From Diphasiastrum complanatum (taxonomy: Eukaryota > Streptophyta > Lycopodiopsida > Lycopodiales > Lycopodiaceae): 64,000 nucleotides of DNA. The notes under the pieces were generated by a model. It ran no database searches, was not told where the DNA came from, and saw nothing but the letters and a program-made list of their open reading frames with translations. The position numbers and the translations under genes were made by a program. Positions 21,973-33,867 of the stretch are shown piece by piece. Numbering within the stretch: position 1 is the stretch's first letter; each line of letters opens with the position of its first letter. The stretch spans positions 42,040,815-42,104,814 of the forward strand of contig CM055111.1 in assembly GCA_029204225.1 (NCBI GenBank), read 5' to 3'.

Positions 21973-24126
21973 TCAACAAACTTTAAGTACATAAAGCTTT
22001 GATCTAAACTTATCAAACTTTTCTCCAACAAGTGGCTTAGTGAAAATATCAGCTAGTTGCTCTTCTGTGCTACAATGAACAACATGAATTTCATGACTCA
22101 ACAGCCTCTCATGTATAAAGTCATACTGAATCTCAATGTGTTTAGTTCTCGCATGGAACACTGGATTCTTTGCTAGCTGAATGCCACTCTGACTGTCACT
22201 ATGTAATGTCGTGGGATTTTTCTGCTTCATGCCAACTTCTTCCAAGATTTGTCTCAACCATATAGCTTCTTGTGCTGCACTACACACTGCCTTATACTCT
22301 GCTTATGTGGTGGATAGAGCAATTGTACTTTGCCTCTTACTAGACCAGGAAAAGCAACTACCACAAAACTAGAATACATACCTTGTGGTGGATCTACGAT
22401 AATCATAGTCACCTCCCCAATCCGCATCCACATAGCCACACAACTCAGGTAAACCATCATGCTTCCTGTAAATCAAGCCATACTCTGAAGTGCCTTTCAC
22501 ATAACACAAAATACGTTCAGCTGCCTTCCAATGCGTTTTCGTAGGTGCTGCCATAAACTGACTTACAATGCCAACAACATAGCATATATCTGGTCTAGTC
22601 GTGGTAAGGTAAATCAAGCTCCCTACTAACTGCCTATACAGCGTAGCATCAAATGACTGTGACTCATCAAGCTTAGAAAGCTTTTTACCTGGTTCAATAG
22701 GAGTATTCACTAGTTTGCAATCCTGCAACCTAAACCTGTGCAACAACTCTTTGATATACTTCACCTGTGTTAAACCCACTTCGTGTCCTTTTTGCCACAC
22801 CTCTACTCCAAGGCAATAATGCATCAGGCTGAGATCTGTCATCTCGAATTGTTCCATGAGATCTTTCTTGATCATATCTATCATCTCTTGGTTATTTCCC
22901 ATAATAATCAAGTCATCAACATCAAGAGCGATCAAAGCAACCATACCATCAAAGCATAAGACATATAGATTTAGAATGTGTTCTCACCATTTCCTTTGAA
23001 CAAAAGTAGGCATCAATCCTACTATACCACGCACGTGGTGCCTGTTTAAGACCATAAAGCGCTTTCTTCAAGCGACATACTTTATTTTCCTGTCCCTTCG
23101 CTACAAAGCCTTCAGGTTGATCCATGAACACCTCTTCTTCCAACTCACCATTTAGAAAGTAGATTTCACATCCATCTGATGCAAAGGCCAACCAAAATGT
23201 GAAGCTAAAGCAACAAGTAGACGTAGAGTATTCCACTTACATACCGGCGCAAAGGTCTCCTCAAAGTCAATGCCTTTACTTTGTGCATACCCTTTGATCA
23301 CCAATCTTGCCTTGTGCTTTGCTGTACTTCCATTTGCATGGTACTTATTCATGTATACCCATTTGCAACCAATGGGTTTCTTGCCAACTGGTGGTTCTAC
23401 TAAGTCCCATGTGCTATGCTTAGCAATTGACTCCATCTCCTCTCCCATGGCCTTGACCCAAATGTCATCATCCTTTGCTTCACCATAAGTCGAAGGTTCT
23501 TTTCTTTGAATAGATAAGAGAGCATAATTTGCTTCATACATTTCAGGTTGTGTCTTCTCTCTTGTTGATCTTCGTAGCTCTCCCTAGCTAGATGATCCTG
23601 GAAAGTCATCCATGTCGTAGCTCTCCAACAATCTCTCAAACCACTTAGGGAGCTTCCTGTGAGATGATCGGCTTCCTGGTGAAAATGTATTCCATGGTAC
23701 ATCCTTCTCCTTGAGTGTGTCAACTGCAATCTCAATTCTTCTTGCACCAAAAGGTTTGTCCCTACCTCTCCAACCTGTCTCTTGAGGTTGAGTAGTAGTA
23801 TCTTGGGTTGTATTCTCATGTTCATCACTTGGAAGGTCAATGAATGGATCATCATCAGGTGGTATCCTCACTATACCATCTTTTCCACTGGATGTATCTA
23901 TCTTCTCAGCATCCTCGTCTTCATACATCTTGGATTCATCAAAGATAACATCACGGCTTACATGGATTTTGTTTTCCACTGGATCAAAACATCTATAGCC
24001 CTTCACATGATCATCATATCCTAGATGTATAGGAATACACTTGATAGCTTTTACATCAAGTTTACGTCTCTCTTCCTTAGGAACGTATACAAAGGCCTTA
24101 CATCCAAAGATTCGCAAGTGGTTCAC
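21973..24126 (-). pseudogene. Copia integrase C-terminus, RT and RNase H
   Basis: Segment 24126-23584 has the post-integrase part (MNHLRIFGCKAFVYVPKEER, VSRDVIFDESKMY). Segments 23541-23152, 23236-22949 and 22944-22369 carry the [39 protein letters not shown] and the catalytic strand ALDVDDLII, where the usual Tyr before VDD is Asp. RNase H follows (CGYVDADWGGDYDYRRST; MCSAAQEAIWLRQILEEVG; LHSDSQSGIQLAKNPVFHAR). At least four frameshifts separate these pieces, so no functional polyprotein can be made. Confidence 0.93.
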
Positions 24127-24383
24127 CTTTGGCTTCTTCTTCGTGAATGCTTCCTGTGTTATCTTTGGTATGGCAATGGTAGGACTTCGATTTTGAGGTT
24201 AGACTGCCGTACTGCATCTTTTGGCAGTTTCATCTCAGCTAGCATAGATATGGCACTTTCCACAATCGTATGATTCTTGCGCTCAGCTACACCATTGAGA
24301 GCAGGAGTATGAGCTTGCGTAAATTGTCTTTTAATCTCACATTGATCACAAAGATCATTGAAGTCATTAGACTTGTACTCACC

Positions 24384-26025
24384 TCAATTATCTGATCTTA
24401 GGACTTTGATCTTCCTACCTGTCTGATTTTCTACCAATGCTTTGAAGCTCTTGAAACTGTCAAATGCATCTGATCTCTTCTTCAAGAAGTAGATCCACGT
24501 CCTACGTGACATATTATCAATAAAGGTCATGAAATAGAAGGCTTTACCTAAGGACATGGTCCTCATAGGCCCGCATAAATCTGTGTGGATTAAATCCATG
24601 ATGTTCTTTGCTCTTGCAACAATCCCCTTTATTGAACTTCTCTCGATGCTGCTTCTCATATACACAAGATTCGCATATCGGTTTCAAGTGATCTTCTATG
24701 GTAGGCAATCCTGTTACCATCTCCAATCTTCTCATCAAACTGAGGCTTTCCAAGTTCAAATGACCAAGCCTCTTATGCCACGACTCAGTTTGTGATGGAA
24801 TGGATAATACAAGTCCATATTGCCCCTTGATTGTAGCATTCAACCTGTACAATTTTGTATTGGGCTCCCTTACTCCATCCACAATAATTTTGAACTTTTG
24901 ATTCACATCCTTCACAAAGCAACGATCATGGAGAAATTCTACTTTCAACTTTTGATCAGTAATGACTCCAACAGAGAGTAGATTTTTCTTCAAACCTGGT
25001 ACGTAAAGTACCTCCCTGATCATCCTGCTTTTGCCATCAGGTAGTTGGATTGAAACAATGCCTATCCCCTTGATCTTGCACACCTCACCATTTGCTTGTG
25101 AAACAGACGTTCCATTATCCGACACTTTCAAGCTACTGAACCAATTCTTGTTACCTGTCATGTGTCTTGTGGCTCCTGAGTCAATATACCACGCTTGATC
25201 ATCTTGATTAGATGACAATGCATATATGAAGATACTAGAGTCTTCAATCTCACCCTCATCGACAAGGTTACCTGCTTGTTTTGGTTTCCCCTTGCCTTGT
25301 TCCGCCAAGAATTTGCGACATTCACTCTTCCAATGGCCCTTTTTACTAGAAAACTGCTGTTTAGACTTCTTCTTGCCCTTGCCCTTGCCTTGTTTTTGGC
25401 GTGTCGCAAGTGCCTGATCGTCAGTATTTTGACATCTAGCTTTCACCATTTCTCGTCGTTGCTCTTCCTGCATCAAGATTCCTGTGAGCTCATCAAAGGT
25501 TGGTAATCTTTCTCTTGATGCTATTGCACTCACAAACATCTGATAGGATTCTGCAATGCTGCACAATGCATTGTGCACCAGCTCCACATCACGTATGCGC
25601 TCACCAATAGAATGCAGTTCATCCCTCATTGTCTTGATTCTGGTCATGTATGTCTGAATGTGCTCTCCTTGTTCCATTCGGGCACTATTCAGCTTTGACT
25701 TCAAAAACATGATTCTTGACGGATTTGACATCTCAAACTGCTCCTTTAGCACATCCCATGCCTGTCTGGGTGTAACAACATCACAAATGTGGGTAATGAT
25801 GTGATCCTTCACTGACAAGTTAATGAAGGTCAAAGCTTTCCTCATCTTTTTGTCGAACACTTTGAAATCTGCTTCATTTGGCGGCCTCCTCTCATCACTT
25901 GTGATGACTTCCCACACGTCTTTCTCCATCAGTATGTTTTTCATTTTGAATTTCCACACTACATAGTTGGAAATCTCGTCCAATTTGCTACTTGCACTCA
26001 AAATGGACTCTCCCATATTTGCCAT
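24384..26025 (-). pseudogene. Copia gag, protease, pre-integrase and integrase core
   Basis: A 493-codon frame (26025-24544) starts MANMGESILSASSKLDEISN. Residues up to about 200 form the UBN2-type gag (WKFKMKNILMEKDVWEVI, FLKSKLNSARM). The zinc knuckle is damaged: KKGHWKSEC keeps His and the last Cys, but the first CxxC is gone. The protease site WYIDSGATRHMT is intact. The pre-integrase HHCC region (WHKRLGHLNLESL, CESCVYEKQHREKF) follows, then a frameshift near 24660 leads to the integrase core (DLIHTDLCGPMRTMSLG, VLRSDN, 24384-24665). The long intact frame suggests that this is one of the younger elements here. Confidence 0.93.
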
Positions 26026-26672
26026 CGCAGAACTGCTTGAAACTTCTGTCGTAGGCTAAAACCAGTATGCCGAGGCCAACAGTGATGTCAGAAGTTGAGA
26101 ATAATGACCTGCACTTTTTTGCTTACCAGGCCACTCGCCGCTTTTCCACCAATTTGAAAGCCAAATCGGCGTCGCCTTCTGAAATGCACTCAGTCATCAA
26201 CTCCCAGCAACGTGCCCAGTGGAATGGTGAAATCACTTTTGGCACACTCGGAACACTTTCTCCGATGCAATCACTCTATTTTGCTGTACCGTATTTGCAG
26301 GTACAGTCTAGGTGACCTTCGTTTGGAGGTTATAGCCTTTCGTTTGGGTCAAAACAGGCAAAGGACCCAAAAATAGGGATTTTCTTTGTTTTTGAACTGT
26401 TTCTTCACCTTGAAGAAACTTCACTCTTCACTTGTGAAGGGACCCAACTCCAATTTCAGTATGAACATTTTTAATGAAGTTGAAGACCAAAATGCACTTC
26501 ACTTCTTCAGGGCCCTCTTCAACAACATCTAATGGCTTATAGCAATCCAACGGCCCACAGTAAGCTCATCTCTTCCATTGATTATCTTCTATCTGGATCC
26601 AATGATCTAGATTTCTTTTGGGCATTGAACCACATCCCTGGAGCCGTGACACACTTCTATACACGGAGTCGA

Positions 26673-26851
26673 CTGTCTCAAAATGAAATTACACTGTACA
26701 TATAGTTTTTCACTCAGGCAACCCATGCATGACCCATGTTGCCGTTGGTGGGACGTGTGTCCCGTCGACTTGCCTCGTGGTGAGGCCAACTGATCTTTAT
26801 CAACTGATAGGACCCACAGTATAGTAGCAGAGTGATTCTACTTTAATTCTA
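26673..26851 (-). repeat. 5' LTR (recognisable part) of Copia element G
   Basis: Matches 21747-21915 with scattered substitutions (for example GCGCGTCCCGTCGAC versus GTGTGTCCCGTCGAC) and one 9-bp insertion. The interior-side boundary toward 26600 is uncertain. Confidence 0.7.
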
Positions 26852-27591
26852 ACTGAAAGTACTACACTGAGTTACATGCATGCATGCATCAAAACATTAC
26901 GAAAAATTTGCAAATTTTAGTTCAAAAATTGCCAAACTTCTGATAGCCATAACTTTCTCTACAGGACACCAAATTGGTCGCTGTGAAGCTCAGTACGGAG
27001 GTAGCTTAGGTCTACAAGACACTTGCCACACCACCCTGCCACCTAGGCTTCACATGTGTGAGCTTTAATTGACCAAAGACTAGGTAGGAAGGCGCACTTT
27101 TCCAAGGAGGTATCTTAAAAAATCCATCATGCATCCAATCAGAGGTTACAAGCATTCTTCTAAGGTTTATTAGAGAGGCGTAGAGGCTTCTAACAAGTCC
27201 AACAAACAATCATATTCTCAGATCATGCAAAAAATGCATTTTTGGACTCCAACAAGCAAAACTTCAACATAATGGTACCTAAGCCTCACACAACCAAATT
27301 TGATGCATGATGGCTCAAATACGAGACAATCCATCGTGTCTTTAATCTTGTAACAAACCAATAGGTTAAGACCACCATTTGATAGGTCTTCATGCTCAAA
27401 AGTCCTCAGAAATACACTATTTTTTGACTTTTTTAACCAAAACGATTGATGCTCCCAAGGGGACTTACTAGGCCAAATATGGCCCATCCTAAGAAGTTAT
27501 GGTAACTGCTTAGAGATTTCATCCACTTCATTGATGCTATAACCTTGTACGGAGAAAGAGATACAGGTTGGCTTCAAATAAACAACTCAAT
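26852..27591. other. No gene seen
   Basis: No protein-like frames or LTR ends were recognised. A CACATGTGTGAG box is at 27052. Confidence 0.35.
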
Positions 27592-28320
27592 CTAATGGTC
27601 AAAACTCCTTTGAGGAGGTAGGCCATTAGGTAGTTTATTAGGAAAAACATCGTTATACTCTTGCCTAAGTTTGTTAAATATTCCTCCTTCAGGTGAATCA
27701 ACACTTAAGGGATTATCTATAGACACATTCAAAGACAAATGCGATAAACCAATATTTAGACTCTGAATTGCATGGTCATCCACATAGACTTCATCCTTTA
27801 AAAAGCAAAGACAAACTTAATTACCAAAGTCTTTCAAATATTCAGCAGAAACCATAAGATCAAAAGGCCTATTTACATGACCCCTTAGTTCAAACAATGA
27901 GCCATTATGCAAAAAGGAAATACTATGAGTTACATAGTCCTTTCTTAAGGACTCATTTTTGGAGTAAAACCACTCCTTTCTTAAGATTATGTCTACGCTA
28001 TCCAAAATCATAATATGAAAAATTCAATGATTCAACATAATCTTGAATTCTGAGCGGCAACTGAGAAACAAACTTGCCGATCTTCTCCTGATGCCATTTT
28101 CACCACGTACAAGTGATTACTTGGTGTGGTGGGCCCCTTAAGTTTTTGCACTAGTTTAGCATTTATGAAGTTATGTGTGAAACCATCATAAAAAAGAATA
28201 GTCACAGCTTGGTGTCCTACAATCCCATTCATACAAATGAGGTCGTGGGGGCCAAAAATAGTTGTATTAAAGCAATACTTCTCACAGCTAGTGCCATCCT
28301 TAAAGGATAAATCAGCAAAA
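27592..28320 (-). pseudogene. Gypsy protease to RT-start fragment
   Basis: Segment 28340-28032 contains a retroviral-type aspartic protease in which the usual DSG is replaced (TILFYDGFTHNFINAKLVQK). Segment 28011-27817 has the middle part (DSVDIILRKEWFYSKNE). Segment 27783-27592 ends with EYNDVFPNKLPNGLPPQRS, the conserved lead-in to Gypsy RT. Its right end overlaps the third peptide-gene remnant near 28325, so this fragment marks the insertion or deletion that removed that gene's coding region. Confidence 0.85.
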
Positions 28321-28324
28321 GAAA

Positions 28325-28550
28325 TACTGCATCTGCGCACTCATGATGACTACAGCTGAAAAGGCTAGTATCTTGGTTTCCATGGTTATACCAAACACAA
28401 ATTTGCTTGATTTGTTACTGAGAGATCATCTAACAACAATAATTTTTCTAAAGGCTGAACTGTAGCAAAATTTCAAGTGTTGGCATCTTACTAATTTGTA
28501 GATTTTGGATGAAAAAGACTTCATTCTTTTAGTGTTGATTGACAAGGGTA
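28325..28550 (+). pseudogene. 3'-flank remnant of a third IDA-like gene copy
   Basis: Non-coding sequence matching 34655-34870 almost base for base: 'GTTTCCATGGTTATACCAAA', 'TACTGAGAGATCATCTAA', 'GGCATCTTACTAATTTGTAG' and 'GATGAAAAAGACTTCATTC'. The coding part that should lie upstream has been replaced by Gypsy sequence. It shows that the peptide gene was present in at least three copies. Confidence 0.75.
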
Positions 28551-28559
28551 CTTCGCTAT

Positions 28560-29678
28560 GTCGAGTACTTCACTATTGGAATCAGCACAAGTAGGTTTAG
28601 TCAATACTATACTTGGATCCATTGGAGTATCAATGGGTTTGCCAGACTGGGGGTCCCGATGTGGGTGACATCCCAAGCAAGCCGCCCGACATACATCAAA
28701 CTTAGCTAACACGAAGCTTTGTTACAAACGAGTAACATCCATTCCAAGCAAGTCGTCTGACTTACATCAGACTTAACCAACTGAAAGCTTCGTCGCGAGC
28801 GCTGGAAGCCAATCTAGCGCCACGCCAGACTGGACAACCCTAAATAGGTAACTTCCACCTAGACAAGCCATCCAACTCAACCAATAGGTTAGAGCCCGTT
28901 CCCTAAGAGCTTAATCCATTCACGTTCATGCAAGGAACACTCAGAACCACAAGCCACGACATATATAAAGACAACTAGTTCTTGGACCGAATGGTCTCGA
29001 CAGCATACCGCTGGCGCCTCGGACCGAATGGTCCCGACGACATACCGTTGGCGTCTCGGGATACGACCCTCAGCTATGTGCCAGATCAAAAAGTTTAAAG
29101 CGGCCCTGGCGCTTTTACCGAACACTAAACTCCAGAAGGTAATCAGAGTCAGTTTGAGAAAAATCCCACTTTATTGATAAATCTAATAAGGTTACATTTC
29201 AAGTATGTAATCGACACCCTAGTCTCCAGGGCACTGACATGCCAAGGTGGGCGCCAGGACAACATTCCAACAAGGGAAGCTGAGACTTGGTTGGTGGAGC
29301 TCGTCCTGAGTCGCAACCCGCATTTTCCTATAGTATCGGTGGGATTCTCCTCCCCTCATACCAAGTACTTTGCCAGGCTGATAAAGCACATTTTCTCTCT
29401 CTAGGAAGCCATTTTCTCTCTCTAGAATTTATTGATCCCCAGACTTCCTTTAATCATGCCTAGATCGTGTGAGGTGGTTGCACATCTATTCGAGCTCTCT
29501 GGACTTCGCTAGAACCGATCAAAGATTTTCAGCCTTAGGAACTTGGCATCGGCTGGATTATGGTCATAGTGGCGCCGGTGCCGATGGCACTGGGAGCAAT
29601 AATGGCGCTGCTGGCGCCGGGGGCAATGCTGGCGCCAGTGGCGCCTGAAGTAAAGCTTGTAAAGGTAGCTTTACAACA
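28560..29678 (-). mobile_element. Probable Gypsy 3' LTR with adjoining polypurine tract
   Basis: The right end reads GCTTTACAACA, followed by TCCACCCCACCTTT, which on the minus strand is a polypurine tract (AAAGGTGGGGTGGA) leading into a TGTTG LTR start. The left boundary is approximate, set where the peptide-gene flank ends. GC-rich repeats around 29565-29645 (GGCGCCGG, GCTGGCGCC) lie inside it. No paired LTR was found. Confidence 0.45.
28668..28835 (+). repeat. Imperfect tandem pair of about 76 bp
   Basis: 'CCAAGCAAGCCGCCCGACATACATCA' type sequence at 28673 recurs at 28744 (CCAAGCAAGTCGTCTGACTTACATCAGACTTA). Both are followed by AACT/AACAC and GAAAGCTTCG/CGAAGCTTTG. It lies inside the probable LTR. 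Confidence 0.55.
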
Positions 29679-29689
29679 TCCACCCCACC

Positions 29690-31176
29690 TTTATAAAATA
29701 TGATGTCCTCATCGGATGTCAGATTAAAGTAAAGGTGTCTCCGAATAAAAAATAACTATAGATTTAAGCTACAATACTCAATTTACTGGCCACTTTTTAT
29801 TAGCATGTCTTCGGTAAAGATCAAAGGGTGACGTGAAGTAGGAGCAGTGGTAGGGACAGGCTTATCAGTAGAGGAGTCACCATTTTATTTTTCCAGGCAA
29901 GCAAATATTTTTTGAATATGCGTATTACAGAACTTTTCCTCAGGAGCAATTTGTTTAGCATAGTTTGAAAGGTCCATATAAATTTTTTCACCCATGCTAA
30001 GGGTTTCCTTCTTTTTAATAAAATTCGTATAAATTTTGATCCAATCCATCTTGATCTTCCTTTTGACCATCAAAGCCATTGACTAAGAACTCTTTTCTAG
30101 ATCCATCAGATGATTTTTGAGCATGAGAACCAATATCCACTTGCATAGCATCATCTACACAAAAAGATTCTCCAAAACATGTGAGTAAAGCAAAGCGAGT
30201 CACTTCCACTTGCTTACCTTTCTCTTGATCATCAAAGATATCAAAGATATGAATATCTTCAAACCTGAACCTCTAGAAGTACTCCCTCTCAAACATATGT
30301 TATAGATCCAACAAGATCTCATCAATGTTTGATCTCAAATTTCCACAAAGGTTAGTGAAAACAATGTCACCATCATAAATCAAAAGACAGATTCCAAACT
30401 TTACATCCAACATGAAGTAGAGTAGATGAAGATGAGTATTAAACCTAATAAATATAGCCCTCTTGAGTCCATAACAAACCTCAATAAGCTCACCAATGAG
30501 ATCTCCCTTGCCTTGAAGAAATTGCCTCTTGATTTGCTCCATTTAGTTTTCTCCAAACAACCTTTTGGCATCTTGATCATGAGTGATCAATTCACAATCA
30601 TAGAATCCTTTGAGTTGATGAAGAGATGTGAGATCCATGCCTTGGATCTTCCCAATAACCAATATTCCATTGCTCTTTCCTTCATAAGACTCCCTCTTAA
30701 TGATTGCATCATAAGAAGTAGAAACCTCAAAAACATTACAAGCCATGAAAAAAATCATTAGTACCTTCAACATAAGGATGATTGAAGTACTCTCTTTTTT
30801 CAAACAAGAACTTCTACTCAATGTTTTAGGTAATGACTCACATGATAATGATTCTTCCTTACTATCATTCACAATGACATCATTCAAAGTACATCCTACT
30901 TTAAACTCTTAACATACTTCTCTTCTTCTTGACTTGTGATTATCTCCCTCACCAAGTCTCATGATATAACCATTTGATCTACTCTCTTTATGAAGACATG
31001 CGACTCCACTTGCTGCAAAAATGGCTTTCTTGGACTCATCACAAAAAAATGTAGAAGCCATCTCCTTCATGAATGCACCTAGCAACATCTTTTTCCATAT
31101 GATCAAAGAAATCATTAGCAACAATCTTTTCCAAGGAAGAACCTTCATCACCTCCATTGATAAGTTAGCTCTTTCC
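29690..31176 (-). other. Degenerate minus-strand coding-like region, family not recognised
   Basis: Overlapping minus frames (30887-30543, 30542-30300, 30209-29885) read as protein-like but broken stretches, for example YDGDIVFTNLCGNLRSNIDE near 30350 and ESYEGKSNGILVIGKIQGMD near 30650. It could be the interior of the element whose LTR ends at 29678. No protease, RT or gag motif was found, so this is not asserted. Confidence 0.3.
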
Positions 31177-31419
31177 TTAACTTTTGCATGCTTGCACTTG
31201 CCATGAAGAACCATCATTATCCTCATAACTAGCCAAGTTAGCACAAAGATGAATATCTCCAAGAAGCATATTAGATCTTGACCTAGATCTAGCATAAGGA
31301 AGCTTGTTAGACTTTGCATAAGATCCACCAATCTTATTGATGCTAAAAGAGAACCTTGGAAAGTTGAGACCAATCTCCTTTTCCATTCCATCCTTTTTGT
31401 TAGCCATAACAAAAGCATC

Positions 31420-32276
31420 AAGCTTGAAAAGTCTACCTTGTCTATTGCCCCTAGCAACCAACATTTCTTTCTTTGAAATGAAACAAGCATCACTGCCAAA
31501 CTTTACCATGTATCCTTTCTCTATCATTTGACCAACAATTAACAAATTCTTTGAAAGTGAAGGAATGTAAAGAACACCATCAAGTCATGCTTTCCTATTA
31601 GTAGAAAGACAAATAGGAATTGAACCAATACCTTCAATCACACACTCACCACCATTGGCCATGTGAATCACTTTCTTGGCTCCATCATAAGTGACCAAAG
31701 AAGTAAAGAACTCCTTGTGACTAGTCATGTGTGAACTGGCTCCATTATCAATCCACCATGAAACTTTTTCGCCTTCACTTGATATTGGACTTGAAGAACA
31801 CATCAAAAGAGAATCACAACCACCTAGATCCTCATCATTAGTAGTAAAGTTGCTTTGCTTGATACCTTCATTTCTTTGCTTCTTCAAACATTCATTAGCA
31901 AAATGCCCTTTGATTTCACAATAGAAGCACTTTAACTTTGACCTATCTTTCTTCTTACTAACAAAAGAGAAAGGCTCACCTTGATATTGACCCTTTGACC
32001 ACTTGTCTTTGCCTTTGATGAACATAGCCTCCTCTTCATAATGAGATGTCAATGTAGATCCACCTCTTGCTTGAAGCCTAAACTCCTCATTCACCAAAAT
32101 CTCTTGAAAATCCACAATGCTTGGCAAAGTCTTTTGAATAGCAAAGCTTTGAACTAGGTTAGCATGATCATCTAACAACTTGATTTTTGAGTAGAAATCT
32201 AGCATGTTCTAGCATTGGTATCTCCTCCAAATCTTTGATAAATGTGGTTGCTCCTTTCATAACCTAAAACACAAGA
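31420..32276 (-). pseudogene. Copia gag C-terminus and protease (element B)
   Basis: Segment 32205-31585 has the end of gag, an intact CCHC knuckle (CFYCEIKGHFANEC) and the protease WWIDNGASSHMT, where the D-S-G active site reads D-N-G. The frame then shifts, and 31545-31430 continues MIEKGYMVKFGSDACFISKK and GNRQGRLFKLDAFVMAN before leaving Copia homology. The N-terminal half of gag is missing between 32205 and the PBS. It is closely related to the protease fragment at 14462. Confidence 0.88.
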
Positions 32277-32875
32277 GCTTTGATACCATGTGAAGAATTT
32301 CAGACCACTAATATTCAAAATGTGTTCCTCAATTTTTGGTTAGAAAGTCAACACAACATACAACATTGCCAATGTAGAAAAATCAGCATCTACTCAATGA
32401 AAGACATGCAAACTCATTGATCAAACATCAGATAAATGATAAACTAAAGTTTTTTGTTGTACAATAAAAGTACCCTATTGTATTTCCCACGTGTGGATCC
32501 AAAGATAGCAAAATATGAGCATTCTACACACAAGATTGCAAGATATCATCAAGATAGTGCACCACTGGGTAGATGAACCCAAGAGAACTCATGTATAAGG
32601 ATGAAATGAGAGAGATAGAGAGAGAAGATTTCTTTCTCCATGGGTTTACATCCTTTTATAGCAGGTCCATGCCTCATTAGTGAATCTTTGGTTTCCCTCC
32701 ATAACAAAAATCCTATCAACAATGTGACTAGATTCAATGCATCTAACATTCAAATTTGAATGTGTCCAAACTAGACCTCCTAACTTTTCCATACTTTCCA
32801 AAAGTGGTAATTCAAATGAACTTTGACTAAAATAACTTTCATGAAGTTTATCTCTAAGTCTAAAATGCATATTGG
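32277..32875 (-). mobile_element. 5' LTR and primer site of Copia element B
   Basis: The minus-strand PBS TGGTATCAAAGC (32277-32288) follows the LTR end CTGAAATTCTTCACA. The LTR then extends to about 32875. TATAAAAGG (minus, about 32655-32663) is a clear TATA box, followed by a CTCTCT-rich leader. The LTR matches the plus-strand LTR at 36266-36655 (TATACATGAG.TCTCTT.GG, GGTGCACTAT, CACACGTGGGAAATACA.TAG). It interrupts the integrase frame that ends at 32877. Confidence 0.75.
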
Positions 32876-32876
32876 C

Positions 32877-33840
32877 CTAATATTGAAATTTCTCACAGTA
32901 ATATCCAAGGAAAATACTCCTGATAGCTTTTTCATTCAATTTCATTCGTTTCTCATCAGGAATATGAGCATAAGCTTCACAACCAAATACTCTCAAATGA
33001 GAAATATTAAGTTTCTTTCTAGTAAAGGCTTTATGAGGTGTCTTACCTTCCACGGATTTTGTAGGACACTGATTCAGGATGTGTGTAGCTGTGCTGCAAG
33101 CTTCTGCCCAAAAGGTGTTTGGCAGACCCTTGTTTTTGAGCATCGTCCTTGCCATCTCAACTATTGATCTGCTCTTTCGCTCTGCAACTCCATTTTGCTG
33201 TGGTGAGTAAGGTGTTGTAGTCTCTCTCTTGATCTCTTGATCCTTGCAAAAATCAATAAATTTTGTTGAGAAGCACTCACCACCTCCATCAGATCTCAAA
33301 GTCTTGATGTAGCATCATGTTTGTTTTTCAACTAATGCCTTGAACCCCTTGAACTTCGCAAAAGCGTCTGATTTCTTGCTTATGAAATAAACCAAATGCA
33401 TTTGCTGTAGTCATCGATGAAGATAATAAAGTAATGGCAGCCAATAAGAGATCTAGTCTGCATTGGTCCACATAGATAATTGTGGACAAGATCTAGGATG
33501 CCACCCGCACTCCTTGCTCCACTTTTAAAAAACCTCTCTCTGTGTTGTTTTCCCAAAAGCAACCTTCACAGATTTCAAAAGAAATATCAGGCAATCCAAT
33601 AACTAGATTACCTCTTTTGAGAATCTGTGAACTTTGAGCACTAACATGACCAAATCGTTGATGCCAAAGATCACTGCGACTATCAACAATGCTTTCCATA
33701 GCTTGAGCAAAGGATCTCCCATTTAATTTGTAGAGTCGATTTCCGTTGACTCTAGCTCCTGTAGCAATCACTTTGTTGTGATTCTTGATGTCTGTGGGGT
33801 CGAAGATCTTTCGTAGTATAACCCTTCCGCCTGTCAACAA
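32877..33840 (-). pseudogene. Copia pre-integrase and integrase fragment (element C)
   Basis: From 33840: pre-integrase (LWHQRFGHVSAQSSQILKRG), a Cys-containing part (EGCFWENNTERGF), then the integrase core with DLVHNYLCGPMQTRS, FIIFIDDYSKCIW, MRSDGGGECFSTKFIDF and TPYSPQQNGVAERKSRSIVE (D, D and E catalytic positions visible), and FGCEAYAHIPDEKRMKLNEK. Two frame breaks lie near 33300-33490. The frame stops at the element B LTR. Its right edge meets the truncated peptide-gene copy at about 33845-33875. Confidence 0.92.
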
Positions 33841-33867
33841 AGGTTAGATCACTGGATAGGTGCCTAA

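Larger units (their letters stand above)
21747..26851 (-). mobile_element. Nearly complete Ty1/Copia element (element G)
   Basis: Two related terminal repeats (21747-21915 and 26673-26851) flank the order gag, protease, integrase, RT, RNase H on the minus strand, which is the Copia order. A purine-rich tract (minus CTTTAAGGGAGAGAGC, 21916-21931) precedes the left, 3' repeat. The right repeat carries an extra 'ACCCATGTT' stretch relative to the left. A canonical PBS was not found in the 640-bp leader (26026-26672), and TG/CA ends and target duplications are not clear, so the ends may be eroded. Confidence 0.8.

Noticed and set aside
30909-31499. 196-codon minus frame
   Set aside because: It overlaps the Copia B frame in another register and is Leu/Met-rich without motifs.
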